Shown here: piece by piece, positions 1-9,514 of the stretch
How the letters are laid out: each line of letters begins with the position of its first letter
Numbering within the stretch: the stretch's first letter is position 1
Source: Holophaga sp.
GTDB taxonomy: Bacteria > Acidobacteriota > Holophagae > Holophagales > Holophagaceae
Assembly (NCBI GenBank): GCA_016715205.1
Contig: JADKBC010000045.1
Span: forward strand, 1-21,172
DNA: 21,172 nt
Reading direction: 5' to 3'
The notes under the pieces: model-generated
The model's database searches: none
Told to the model about the DNA's origin: nothing
What the model saw: only the letters and a program-made list of their open reading frames with translations
Program-made: the position numbers and the translations under genes

Positions 1-150
1 GGTGCAGCTCACTCCAGTCCTGGGTTAATGGATGCTCTGAGGTGATGAAGTGAGCCGCACCTCATGGTGATGATGCGCGGCTTCCCGATAGGTGCGGCTC
101 ACCTGGGGCCGAAGTCGATTGCCGATAAAGAGCATAAGGTGAGCTGCACC
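1..150. repeat. Two inverted copies of a GGTGC-arm element
   Basis: Two short elements lie here, at 1-61 and 91-150. Each is bounded by a 12-13 bp inverted repeat of the form GGTGCRGCTCAC, with 34-37 bases between the arms. The second element looks like the first in reverse orientation: the A/G difference in the arm has swapped sides, and the interior heptamer ATGCTCT appears as AGAGCAT. A third member lies at 18939-19010. No coding potential was seen. The family is not one I can name. Confidence 0.7.
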
Positions 151-170
151 TTCGATTATGAGGGGGAAAT

Positions 171-286
171 TTTGAACCGCCAAGCCGCTAGGGTGCGATG
201 AATAGAAAAATCCTTTGCGCCTCTGCCGCCTGGCGCCTTTGCGTTTTGATTAACCCTTCGCGTTCTCCGCACCTTGGCGGTTCAAC
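171..286. repeat. Dispersed GAACCGCCAAG palindromic repeat
   Basis: The ends are inverted copies of GAACCGCCAAG (173-183 and about 274-284). The interior contains the phrases CTTTGCGCCTCTGC and CCTTTGCGTTTTGATTAA. A related sequence in the opposite orientation is present at 18653-18733. Such low-complexity phrases are scattered in many environmental bacterial genomes. It is non-coding and could fold into one long imperfect hairpin. Confidence 0.6.
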
Positions 287-341
287 TCTCCCCCCGCCAG
301 ACTGCCTGAACCTTCAATTCGGTGCGGGCCCTAAGAATTGT

Positions 342-350
342 TGATATAAT
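342..350 (+). promoter_or_regulatory. Extended -10 promoter for the giant secreted protein gene
   Basis: TGATATAAT is a perfect extended -10 (TG, one base, TATAAT). I see no good -35 box at 16-18 bp, which an extended -10 can tolerate. Transcription would start near 357, leaving a leader of about 75 nt before the ATG at 431. A Shine-Dalgarno-like AAGGGA lies about 8 bases before that ATG. Confidence 0.45.
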
Positions 351-430
351 TGAGAAAGCATCGTATTAAGCACTGGGGGTTGTTTGCGGGGCGTACCCAA
401 AACAATCCCAACCAAAAAAGGGAATTAACC

Positions 431-3400
431 ATGCGCTCCAATTTATTCCGAACCACCCTCTCCGCCCTGCTGGCAGTGGCCCTGCTGGCCGGGCTGGCTG
501 CCCTGCTGGCTCCTGCCAGCCCGCCGCAGGCCCTGGCCGCGCCAGCCCAGGCTCAGGCTGCCCCGGCATCCGCCAACGGCTTCAGCCTGGGCGGCCCATT
601 CGCCCCCGGAGATACCAGCGGCCTGCCGGCCGCCGATTCGCTTGCCGATGAGCCAGCCGGCGGCCTGACGGCCGGATCAGCCGAGCGCCGCGAGATGTTC
701 ATGCTCCCCAGGCTGACCGATGGCTGGACCTCGGCCCCGGACGGCGCTTTACAGACCTCTGCCGCCCAGACCATCACCCCGCCCTACCTGACCAGCTTTG
801 AGGGCATTCAGGATACCAGCGGCATCCAGCCCCCCGACACGGCAGGGTCGGCCCCAACGACTACATCCTGATGGTCAACTCCATCAACGGCGGTTCTGAG
901 GTGGGGATTTACAACAAAACCACCGGCGCCCTGAAATTCCCGACCTTTGGCATGGCCAACCTGTTCCCGCTGGCTTCGGCCTGCCGGGATTATGGGGCCG
1001 GCGACCCGGTGGTGCTTTACGACCAGTTGGCCGACCGCTGGGTGCTGACCCAGTTCATTGACCCGGGCCCGCCTTATTACGAATGTTTCGCTATCTCCAA
1101 AACCGGCATCCCCACCAACCTGCCCGCCGATTGGTGGGTCTATTCGATCCCAGTCCACGCCAGCCTCTTCAACGACTACCCCAAACTGGGCGTCTGGCCG
1201 GATGGCTATTACATGATGGCCCATCAGTTCAGCACCAGCGCCTGGGCCGGCACCGGCGTTTGGCCTTTGAGCGCGATAAGATGCTCAACGGCCAGCCGGC
1301 CACCTTCCAATATAAAAACATAGGCCTGGTGGATATGTACTACGCCGGCATGCTGCCCAGCAACCTGATGGGCGAAGCCCTGCCGCCAATTGGCTCACCC
1401 AATTACTTTATCGAGGTGGAAAACGACTGGCCCAACGGCATGGATACGATGCATATCTTCGCCTTTGATACCGACTGGGCCAACCCCAACAACACCAGCT
1501 TCAGCCTGGTCAAGCAGCTTCCGGTGGCAGCCTTCTCCCCTGTGAACTGCGGGAGCACCCGCGGCCAGTGCGTGGACCAGCCCAACGACCCGCTTTCGCT
1601 GGAAGTGATCGGCGACCGCCTGATGATGCACGCCTGGTACCGCAACCAGGGCGGGCACGAGGTGATTGTGGTCAACCACACCGTCAACGCCGATGGCAAC
1701 GGCAAGGCCGGCGTGCGCTGGTACGAAATCCGCAAAACCGCCAGCAGCCCCGCCGCCTGGAGCATTTACCAGCAGGGCACCTATTCCCCGGACGGCGACC
1801 ACCGCTGGATGGGCAGTATCGCCATGGACCACGTGGGCAATATCGCCATCGGATACAGCGTCTCCAGCCTGACCCAATTCCCCTCCATCCGCTACGCCCT
1901 GCGCCAGCCCGGCGACCCGCTGGGCAGCATGGGCAGCGAGGCAAGCCTGGTGGAGGGCGGCAGCGCTTTTGCGGGCTACCGCTGGGGCGATTACAGCTCA
2001 ATGACGGTGGACCCGGTCGATGACTGCACCTTCTGGTACACCCAGGAGTACGTGCCGCAGGGCACGGTCACCTGGCACACCCGCTTTTGGCTCGTTCCGC
2101 TACCCATCCTGCACCAAAGGCCCGACCGGCGTTCTGCAGGGGTGACCGTTGATGCACGTAGCTCCAGCCCGCTGCCTGGAACCGCCATCCAGGCTGACTC
2201 GAGCCCCGATTTTGGCCTCTCGACCCTCTCGCTGGACAACGGCGGCTACAGCCTGAACCTGCCGGTGGGGGTTTACACCCTCACTGCGGCCCGCTACGGC
2301 TACCTGCCAATTTCGATAGCTGCCGTCCAGATCAGCGAAAACCAGACCACCACCCTCAACCTGGCCCTGACCCCGGCTGCCACCGCCACGGTCTCGGGCA
2401 AAGTGACTGACGCCACCACCGGCTGGCCTCTGTATGCCCAGATCGCGATTACGGGCAGCCCGTTTGACCCCAACCCGCCCGCCAACCTGGTCTGGACGGA
2501 TCTGTCCACGGGCGTGTCTACCGGATCAGCGCCTTCAACACCGATCTCATCAAGGACTTCGCCCTGGCGGCTGACCTGCAGGCCTGCACAGCGCCGGGCT
2601 ACAGCCGCAGCGGTTTTGCAGAAAATTTTGATACCGTCACCCCGCCCGGCCTGCCCGCTGACTGGCAAAAGACCACTGTCGCCACTTCGCTGGGCTTTCC
2701 GCCCGATTGGTTCACCCACCAGGGCACCAGCCTGAACATGGAACCCAACTACGCCAGCGCCGCCCACAGCGCCCCCAACCTGGTGTATTTCAACTCTTTC
2801 GACACCCAAAGCCCCAACTCGGCCCGCCTCCACCGGATTGTGCCGCTCGACATGACCAAGGTCAGCGACCCAATCCTGAAATTCTGGATGTACCACGAGC
2901 CCAGCTATGGAACCAGCGCCGATTCCGTTCAGGTTCAGGTTTCAACCAACGGCGGGACAGCCTGGGTCAACGCCGGCAGCCCTGTCCAGCGCAGCACCGG
3001 CTCCGGCTGGCTTGAGCACAGCGTCAACCTGAGCGCCTATGCCAGCCAGACCAGCCTGCTGATCGGTTTCCTGGGCATCAGCGACTATGGGATGGACGTT
3101 CACCTGGATGACATCTCGCTGGACCCGCTCTGCGCACCCCGCAGCGGCGGTCTGGTGGTGGGCACCCTGACCAACGGCGACAACGGCCTGCCCCTTTCGG
3201 GTGTCTCAATCCAGAACAACCTCGGCGAAGTGTTCCTGTCTGCCAGCGTCAGCGACCCACTGACGGGCGGCAGCGTCTATGAGGCCTTTTCGCCCGCCGG
3301 CAGCCATGTCATCACCGCCACCCGCAGCGGCTATGGCACGCAGATGGCGCTTGTGTGGTTGCGCTGAACGACGCCACTCGCCAGGACTTCACCTTCTACG

Positions 3401-5644
3401 CCGGCAAGCTGACCTATGCACCCGCCGGTGTGACGGCCAGCCTGGCCTGGGGCGCCAGCGCTTCCCGGGCCATCACCGTTACCAACATCGGGCAGGGGCC
3501 GGCCACTTTTGAAATCAGCGCCACCCTGGGCGGGTTCAACCCGCTCTGGCCTGAGGGCCGCCCGCCCTTCAAGCGCAAAGTCAAAGCCTGGCCTGCCGAA
3601 AACCACCTCTACCAGCTGGCCCCCACCGGCGGCCAGAAAAACCTCAGCCCCATCCAGCCCTACCTGTGGACCACCACCCTGGCGATCCCAACCGGGCCGG
3701 TGGTGCGGGCGGCCGCCGCCTCGTGCGATGGCAAAACCTTCTACCTGTTTGGCGGCGAAAACACCTTTGGGGTCACCAAGACCACCCAGCGCTACAACCC
3801 GGCCGCCAACGCCTGGACAACCCTTGAGCCGATGCCCGTGGCCCTGACCAACATCCAGGCCGTCTGCATTGGCAACTACATCTACCTGACCGGCGGCTAT
3901 AACGGCTCGCTCCAGACCAACGAATTCCAGATCTACGATACGCAGAAGAACCTCTGGGCCCACTCCAGCTGGCCGAATGTGCGCACCCCGATGGCCGCCA
4001 CCTACAACCGCAAGCTCTACGCCTTTGGCGGCAGCCCCGGCCCCAGCGCCGAAACCTGGATGTACAACCCGCAGACCAACGTCTGGCAAAACCTGGCCGC
4101 CCCCATGCCGGTGGCCGCCGAGTTTGGGGCGGCTGTGACGGTGGGCGACTACATCTACATCATCGGCGGTGTCTCTGGCAGCGAGCTGAAGAAGGTCCAG
4201 CGCTATGACCCCAACAACAACACCTGGAGCCTTGGCCCCGACCTGCCCGATGCCCGGTCAGCCTGATTGCCGCCTGGTATGGCAGCAAGCTGTTTGTCTC
4301 CAGCGGCGGCAAGTATGTGGCCCCCTCGTGGGTGGCCTATGACAGCACCTACTCCTATGACTTTTCGGCCTTCCCCGGCGGGAGCTGGGTGAAAGAAGCC
4401 GACCTGATCCCGCAGCCGGTGATGGGCGCGGCCAGCGTCTGCGCCGCCAATCGGATCTACGCCCTGGGCGGCAACACCAACCGGGTGAACTATGCCGTCA
4501 ACCAGTACATGGACACCGGGCTGCAGTGCCATTACGGCGTGAACAGCGTGCCCTGGCTGAGTATTCTGCCGACCACCGGTTCCCTGCCCGGCGGGCAGTC
4601 CAGCCAGACCCGGATCAACCTGGGTCTGAATGCCGCCGACCCATCCATCTTCCAGCCCGGCAGCTACTTCGCCAACCTGATCGTCGGCAGCGACACGATC
4701 TTTGGCGCCGGGATTGTGCCGATCACCATGACCGTTCAGGCCCCGGCAAGCTGGGGCAAGCTGACCGGCGTCGTCCAGAATATGGGCTACTGCGCCGCCA
4801 GCCCCAGCCTGCTGAACCAGGCCCAGGTGCTGCTGGAGGCCAGCAGCGGGTTGACCGCCACCCTGACCACCAATGCCCAGGGCGTGTACACCTACTGGCT
4901 CGACCAGGCCGCCCAGCCGGTGACGGTCACCGTGACCTATACCGGGCTGCAGTCCACCACCATCTCCGGGTTGGGCCTCAGCGCCGGGCAGGTCACCAAC
5001 CAGAACATTGCCCTGCACCCCGCCATCCCCTGCGCCCAGCCCGCCCTCACCCAGATCAACGCGGATGTCATCACGGGCCAGTCGCTCCAGATCCCGCTCA
5101 ACCTGGCCAACAACGGGCACGCCAGCCTGGCCTGGGAGCTGTTCGAGATCCCCGGACAGACTGGGGCCGGCCTTGGCCCGGTCCTGCCGCTGGAAGCGAA
5201 GAGCAGCCGGCCCAGCCCAGCCGGGTATTCCGCCGGGCTGTACCAGCCCTTTGACCCGAACCTGGCTCTGCTCCAGGAGGGCTTTGAAAGCGGCAGCATG
5301 CCCCCAGCGGTTGGACGAATGTCACAACCAACGCTCTGTGGACCTGGGGCATCTCGCAAACTACGCTGGCTCACAGCGGGACTTACGGCGCCTACCTGCC
5401 CTGGGACTACAGCCAGGACGAGAGTGGCTCCTCAGCCCGAGCTTCAGCGCCACTGGCTGGCGGCGCGGCCAGCAACATCCAGGTCACCCTGACGGCCTTG
5501 CCCACCATGACGGTCAACACCATCTACACCGCCACCCTGCAGATCCGCTCAAACGACCCGCTCAACCCGAACATCGGCATCCCGGTCAGGCTGACGGTCA
5601 AACCGTCAGTGTACCGGCTGAACCTGCCGGTACTTCTGCGTTAA
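431..5644 (+). CDS. Giant secreted multidomain protein with Kelch repeats (frameshifted)
   Basis: Rebuilt length is about 1,740 residues, exported and probably extracellular. Order (approximate residues): signal peptide 1-38 with a long Ala/Leu core and ALA-AP cleavage region; a propeller-like domain 120-570 with phrases such as LYDQLADRWVLTQF and WGDYSSMTVDP; carboxypeptidase-regulatory-like domains near 570-700, 910-975 and 1440-1530; choice-of-anchor/MAM-like segments near 725-900 and 1610-1670; Kelch repeats 1070-1360 (YLFGGEN, IYLTGGYN, YAFGGSP, IYIIGG); BACON-like domains near 1366-1437 and 1680-1725; C-terminus YRLNLPVLLR. Start chosen for the signal peptide and the AAGGGA ribosome site. 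Reading frame breaks near 846, 1262, 2085-2088, 2139-2142, 2511-2519, 3354, 4260 and 5308; most fit one missing base, and the two near 2085 and 2140 compensate each other. No catalytic site was recognised. Likely an adhesion or carbohydrate/protein-binding surface protein; substrate unknown. Confidence 0.8.
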
Positions 5645-5650
5645 TTTTTT

Positions 5651-5687
5651 TGATAGAAAGACCACGGCAAGCCGTGGTCTTCTATCA
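5651..5687. terminator. Hairpin just after the secreted protein gene
   Basis: A hairpin of about 17 bp with an AA loop (GACCACGGC/GCCGTGGTC at its core, flanked by TGATAGAA/TTCTATCA) starts 7 bases after the stop codon. The T run lies before the stem, not after it, so this is not a textbook intrinsic terminator. It may still stabilise the mRNA 3' end. Confidence 0.55.
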
Positions 5688-5696
5688 TAAGAGACG

Positions 5697-5731
5697 GGTG
5701 TTTTTTGGCGCAGCCACCAAAAAGCACCTCA
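5697..5731. repeat. Intergenic hairpin A, GGC-gca-GCC apex
   Basis: Left arm GGTGTTTTTTGGC and right arm GCCACCAAAAAGCACC pair around the loop GCA, with a 3-base bulge in the right arm. It shares its apex plan (GGC, three bases, GCC) with hairpins at 8773-8834, 9419-9484 and 10540-10588. Confidence 0.6.
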
Positions 5732-5746
5732 ATAGAGTGAGATTTT

Positions 5747-5794
5747 CAAGAGAGGTGCTGTGGACGTGCTTAGCGTCTACAGCACCTCTCTTTG
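5747..5794. repeat. AGAGAGGT hairpin, copy 1
   Basis: A near-perfect stem of about 20 bp runs from CAAGAGAGGTGCTGT to ACAGCACCTCTCTTTG with a loop around GTGCTTAG. A second copy lies at 13960-14010, with the same flanks (TTTTC before; CCCCCTTCCCGGCGG after). Two positions differ between the copies and the opposite arm has changed to match, so the stem itself appears conserved. Confidence 0.75.
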
Positions 5795-5803
5795 AGCTTT
5801 TCT

Positions 5804-5826
5804 CCCCCTTCCCGGCGGGAAGGGGG
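5804..5826. repeat. CCCCCTT/AAGGGGG palindrome
   Basis: CCCCCTT and AAGGGGG flank CCCGGCGGG, giving a very GC-rich hairpin followed by GCTGGGGGGG. Sequences of this kind are common dispersed repeats. The copy after the hairpin at 13960-14010 keeps only the first half and then diverges. Confidence 0.55.
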
Positions 5827-5858
5827 CTGGGGGGGATGGGCGAGATAGGCTGATATAA

Positions 5859-5897
5859 CATGCCACCTCTCGAACATTAAATTCGGGAGGTGGCATG
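5859..5897. terminator. Bidirectional terminator between convergent genes
   Basis: The stem CATGCCACCTC/GAGGTGGCATG, extended by CGAA/TTCG with one mismatch, lies 4 bases beyond the stop of the minus-strand HD-GYP gene. It is followed on the plus strand by CTTTTATT and on the minus strand by TTATAT. It can therefore serve both the HD-GYP gene and the secreted protein gene that converges on it. Confidence 0.7.
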
Positions 5898-5900
5898 CTT

Positions 5901-7996
5901 TTATTGAAGCAGGCGGATGAAGATTTCGACCATCTGCGGGTCGAAAGATACGCCGGCCTGCTCGCGAATGTGGGCCAGGGTCCTTTCGAGCGGCCAGGCC
6001 TTGCGGTACGGGCGGTCCGAGTTGAGGGCGTCCCAGACATCCACCACGCTGAACATGCGGGCCGGCAGGGGGATTTCTTCACCCTTGAGGCCGCGCGGGT
6101 AACCTGTGCCGTCCCATTTCTCGTGGTGGCAGTAGGGAATGCTCAGGGCGGGTTCGAGGTATTTGTTTGGCAGCAGAAATTCATAGCCATAGGTCGGGTG
6201 TTTGCGCATTTCGACCCATTCTTCCGGGGTCAGGGCGCCTGGTTTTAACAGGATCTGGTCGGGCACGCCCATCTTGCCGATATCGTGGAGCAGGGCGCCG
6301 TAGCGGATGAAGGCCAGGTCTTTGCCCTGGTAGCCCAAGGCCGCCGCGATTTTGACCGTCATCTCGGTCACCCGCTGCGAGTGGCCTTCGGTTTCCTTGT
6401 CGCGCAGGTCGAGGGCGTGCGACCAGCCCTCGATGGTGGCGGCATAGGCCTGCTCCAGCTCCCGGTTGGACTGCTGCAGGTCGTTGAACAGGTCGAACTC
6501 GTTGACCGCCAGTGAAAGCTGGCCCGCCAGGGTTTTCAAAAAAGTCCAGCCATTCAAAATCGGCGTCAAGGGCGTGCGCTGGAAGACTTCCAAACGCCCT
6601 TCAGCACCCCTTTGGCGTTCAGCGGGACGGCGTAAAACGAATGGAAGCCTTCAGCCTGCCAGAATTTGGCCTGGGAAAGATGGACCCCGGCCTCGTGCAG
6701 GTCAAAGGCGGCGAGCCGGTTTTCCTCCAGCCGGCTGCGGCCGACCGAGTCAGCCCCCAGCCCGATGCGCAGCTCTTTGATGGCGGGCTGGGTAAAGCCG
6801 TACGACATGGCGTAGGCCAGCTCTTGAGCCGGGGCATCCACCAGCAGGATCAGGGCCGCATCCACATGCAGATAGGTGCAGACCAGCTCGGTCAGTTTGG
6901 GCAGATGGTTGTCGAGGTTGAAGCTCGAGCCGATCATGCGGTCAAATTCGCTGATCGCCATCAGGCGCTCCACCTGGCGTTTGATATTCTCGTCCGAGCG
7001 TTTGCGCTCTTCAATTTCAAACTGGGCCCGGCGGTATAGAATGGCGTTGTTGGAAGCAACCGCAATCTGCGAGGCCAGGGCCTCGGCGATCCGCAGGTCG
7101 TTTTCGCTGTAGGTGTTCACGAAAATGCTCAGAATCTGGATGGCGCCAATCACCTGCTCTTGAAAGATGATCGGCACAATGATCCCCGAGCGGGTGATTT
7201 CGGCATCGTCGGGCAGCTGCTCGGGGGTGAAGGCAGTCCCGTCGTCTTCGATATAGTAGCGGTTATTGTTGGAAATAAACATCGACTGCCAGTCGTTGCT
7301 CAGCAGCGATTTGCCCGAGCGCAGCACCCTGCTCTGCGTACCCTGGCCTTCGGGCTCCAGATAAACCGGCGGGAAACTGCTGACATCCAGAATGGTGGTG
7401 TTTTCCATGGCAAAGACGCTGTAAATTTGACCCGCGTTCTTCTCAAAGGAGGAGATAAAGAGATGGTCGCAGTGCATGACCTTCTTGAGAATGTGCATGA
7501 AGGTCTCGTAGAGCTTGTCCAGGTCCAGCGTCTGGCTGAGGGCCTGCCCGGCTTCGTAGAGGAGCTGGATCTCACGATTGCGGTTTTCCAGGGCGTGGGC
7601 GGTGTGCTTGCAGGTCGATGGCCGAGCGAATGCTGCGGGCCAGGGCCCGGGCGGTGACCTGCCCGTGGAACAGAACATCCTGGACGCCATCCTGGATGAA
7701 GTGGGCCGCCAGGTTTTCGTCTTCTTCCTGGGCGTAAATGATAATCGGTGCGCTGGCGCTGTCCAGCAGCCGGCTCAGCGATTCCGGGTTGGCCTGGGCC
7801 AGCAGCATATCGAGAAGCACCACTGGATTTGCTGGGCAGCCGGGGCGCCCAGGATCTCAAAGCCCTCTGCCAGCGTGCGCACCCAGACCAGCTCCCAGGC
7901 TTCCAGACCAGGGGCGGCGCTTAAATTTAAACGCAACTCATCCACACTGGATGGGCCGGGGTCAATCAGAAGCAGCTTTTGGAGGGTGGTAATCAT
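5901..7996 (-). CDS. REC-GAF-GAF-HD-GYP c-di-GMP phosphodiesterase (frameshifted)
   Basis: Rebuilt length is about 698 residues, cytoplasmic. HD-GYP enzymes hydrolyse cyclic di-GMP through a metal centre. Order: receiver-like domain 1-130; GAF 1 about 150-318; a charged coiled linker (RRAQFEIEERKRSDENIKRQ); GAF 2 about 355-478; HD-GYP about 505-695. Catalytic-site motifs are complete: TEGHS, LLHDIGKMGVPD, HPTYGYE, and HHEKWDGTGYP near residues 622-633. The receiver keeps the acceptor Asp (VVLLDMLL) but has a single Asp in the acidic pocket (LLIDPGP) and lacks the usual Lys (DVLFHGQ), so phosphorylation is doubtful. The frame breaks near 7826, 7612 and 6592. The start at 7996 fits the receiver fold, though AGGA directly abuts the ATG. 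It stands alone on its strand; the small molecules sensed by the GAF domains are unknown. Confidence 0.9.
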
Positions 7997-8388
7997 TCCT
8001 ACTGATAGTTTAGCACAAGTTGATAAGAGTATGAATAAAAAAACTGTGAAAGGATTTCGATTGATATGGCGGGGATTGGTTCAGTCATCCATTCCATGCC
8101 CGACGGTGGTGGCAGGGCTTTATCAAAGTAACTTGAAAAGCTCTGGATTTCTGTAATGTCATTGAACCCGGTGTACTCACCAAGGTTCGCAATCGATAAT
8201 GGCGGTTCCGGAGATTGCCACGGCGGGCGAGTCCACCGGAGCGTACGCATTCGCGATGACGGATCCTTTCTTGGTAAAGCCCCGACGGCGCTGGTGGAAA
8301 AAGCGGTTATAGGATTGTCTGTATAATTACGACTATTCTATAAAGATGCTGATACTTTGTACATTACCCAATAAGGAGCTTTACCACT
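7997..8388. other. Divergent intergenic region with one dispersed repeat
   Basis: This spacer separates the minus-strand HD-GYP gene from the plus-strand DUF4287 gene. A short minus-strand frame at 7999-8250 has no recognisable protein features and I leave it out. TATAAT at 8322-8327 is a candidate -10 for the DUF4287 gene, without a clear -35. The repeat-like segment at 8170-8237 is listed separately. Confidence 0.5.
8170..8237. repeat. GGTGTACTCACC / GATTGCCACG composite repeat, copy 1
   Basis: The order is GGTGTACTCACC, a hairpin GCAATC...GATTGC, then CACGGCGGGCGAGTCCACC. The same order, with small changes, is found at 14031-14104. Repeats of the GAGATTGCCACG type are widespread in environmental genomes. 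No coding role is seen. Confidence 0.5.
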
Positions 8389-8673
8389 ATGTCTTTTCAA
8401 GCCTATCTCGACAATATTGAAGAAAAAACCGGCAAAACCCCCAATGAATTTATTGCCATGGCCAAAGAAAAGGGCTTTGACAACCCGAAGACCAAAGCAG
8501 GGGACATCGTTGCCTGGCTTAAAGAAGAGTACGGTCTGGGCCGCGGGCATGCCATGGCAATTGTTCACGTTATCAAGAATGGTGCGCAAATCGATGACAA
8601 ACACGTCGGGTCAGATGGAGCCCATCGTGATGAGTCAAATGTTTTGAGGTTGGACGGTAAAAAGAAGGAATAA
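8389..8673 (+). CDS. DUF4287 domain protein
   Basis: A 94-residue intact protein that matches the DUF4287 pattern: N-terminal SFQAYLDNIEEKTGK, then KAGDIVAWLKEEYGLGRGHAMAIVHVIKNG, and a polar tail ending DGKKKE. The family is small, soluble and of unknown biochemical function. AAGGAG lies about 10 bases before the ATG. It starts the plus-strand run of accessory genes and is one of the few genes here without an indel. Confidence 0.85.
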   Translation: MSFQAYLDNIEEKTGKTPNEFIAMAKEKGFDNPKTKAGDIVAWLKEEYGLGRGHAMAIVHVIKNGAQIDDKHVGSDGAHRDESNVLRLDGKKKE

Positions 8674-8772
8674 CATTGGTTGACGCCGTAAAATCAGGCT
8701 GAGCCCACCAGCCGCACCGGTACCAGACCAGTGCGGGATAGAGATTTGAACCCCAGTTCGGGTTAGTTCGAA

Positions 8773-8834
8773 AAGAGGTTGTTTTGGGTGTTTTTGGGTG
8801 GCGTAGCCACCCAAAAAACACCCAAAAATCTCTT
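8773..8834. repeat. Intergenic hairpin B, AGAG...GGC-gta-GCC...CTCT
   Basis: GGGTGTTTTTGGGTGGC pairs with GCCACCCAAAAAACACCC around the loop GTA, and the base of the structure is AAGAG/CTCTT. It lies between the DUF4287 and DinB-like genes, about 80 bases before the latter's ATG. The arm pairing is nearly perfect except for one base in the T/A tracts and looser pairing near the base. Confidence 0.75.
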
Positions 8835-8915
8835 AGGGGTATCGGCGGGGCCAGCTTCGGCAGTCTTGGGCGCGGAGGCTGGAATAGATTGTTAACCAAC
8901 CTGAAGGAGTTATGG

Positions 8916-9415
8916 ATGAAGAAATCTGAACTTTCAAATTGGCTGCAAGAAGAGTATCAGCAGTGGGAGCTGCTGCTTGCTGCGATTGGGCCGAAGCGCA
9001 TGAACCAACCCGGCATAAGCGGCGAATGGTCTATGCGAGACATCGTTGCTCATTTGACCGGCTGGCAGCAAAGGCTTGCCGCTCAAATGCAGGCAGCCCT
9101 GGATGGGCAGCCAGAACCGCCGCCGCCCTGGCCAGCCGACCGAAAGACAGAAGTTGAGATCAATGCCTGGATTTATGAAACAAATCGCAAGAAGGATCTC
9201 CGTCAGGTATTGGAAGACGCCCATCGGGTTTATCTGCAAATGCAAGCCCTGATTCTAGGCTTACCCGCTGATGCTCGGATCGAGACGATCGATTCAAAAT
9301 TCCATGTTGTCTATGAATGACCAACGGTTTTGTAGTTGGAGAGTTCTTTCACCATTTTTACGATGACCATCAGGCTGACGTGCATGCCTGGCTATCGAAA
9401 GAAAATAATGGATAA
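8916..9415 (+). CDS. ClbS/DfsB-like DinB-fold protein (frameshifted near the end)
   Basis: Rebuilt length is about 166 residues. It has the four-helix DinB-type layout with the ClbS/DfsB-like phrases ISGEWSMRDIVAHLTGWQQR near residue 30 and, after the frame break, VVGEFFHHFYDDHQADVHAWL near the C-terminus. Members of this group are linked to protection from reactive compounds (ClbS acts on colibactin) but most, including this one, have no assigned substrate. The ATG at 8916 is chosen over the one at 8912, which meets an early stop; GGAG lies about 7 bases upstream. A single missing base near 9318 (TGA for TGG A) truncates the open frame at 9320; the second frame continues to TAA at 9413-9415. 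Confidence 0.8.
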
Positions 9416-9418
9416 CCG

Positions 9419-9484
9419 ATAAGAGGGGGAAGTTGGGTGTTTTTTGTGGGCAAAGCCGACAACAACACCCAACACCCCTCTTAT
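9419..9484. repeat. Intergenic hairpin C, AAGAGGGG...GGC-aaa-GCC...CCCCTCTT
   Basis: The base pairs ATAAGAGGGG/CCCCTCTTAT, the middle pairs GTTGGGTGTT/AACACCCAAC with interruptions, and the apex is GGC-AAA-GCC. It begins 4 bases after the rebuilt stop of the DinB-like gene and ends 30 bases before the next ATG. It could end one transcript or shield the next, but there is no T run. Confidence 0.7.
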
Positions 9485-9514
9485 TGAGGTGATACATTTT
9501 AAGGAACAAAGCGA

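Noticed and set aside
3331..5120. Long minus-strand frames opposite the Kelch region
   Set aside because: They are Gly/Val/Ala-rich shadows caused by GC-rich codons of the plus-strand gene.
431..5644. Programmed frameshifting as an expression system
   Set aside because: The breaks lack a common slippery motif or downstream structure and also occur in unrelated genes, which fits sequence errors better.
5651..5687. Textbook intrinsic terminator after the giant gene
   Set aside because: The T run precedes the stem and no T run follows; the better terminator is at 5859-5897.
7999..8250. 83-codon minus-strand frame upstream of the HD-GYP gene
   Set aside because: It overlaps the composite repeat, shows no motif and would end only a couple of bases from the HD-GYP start; coding evidence is lacking.
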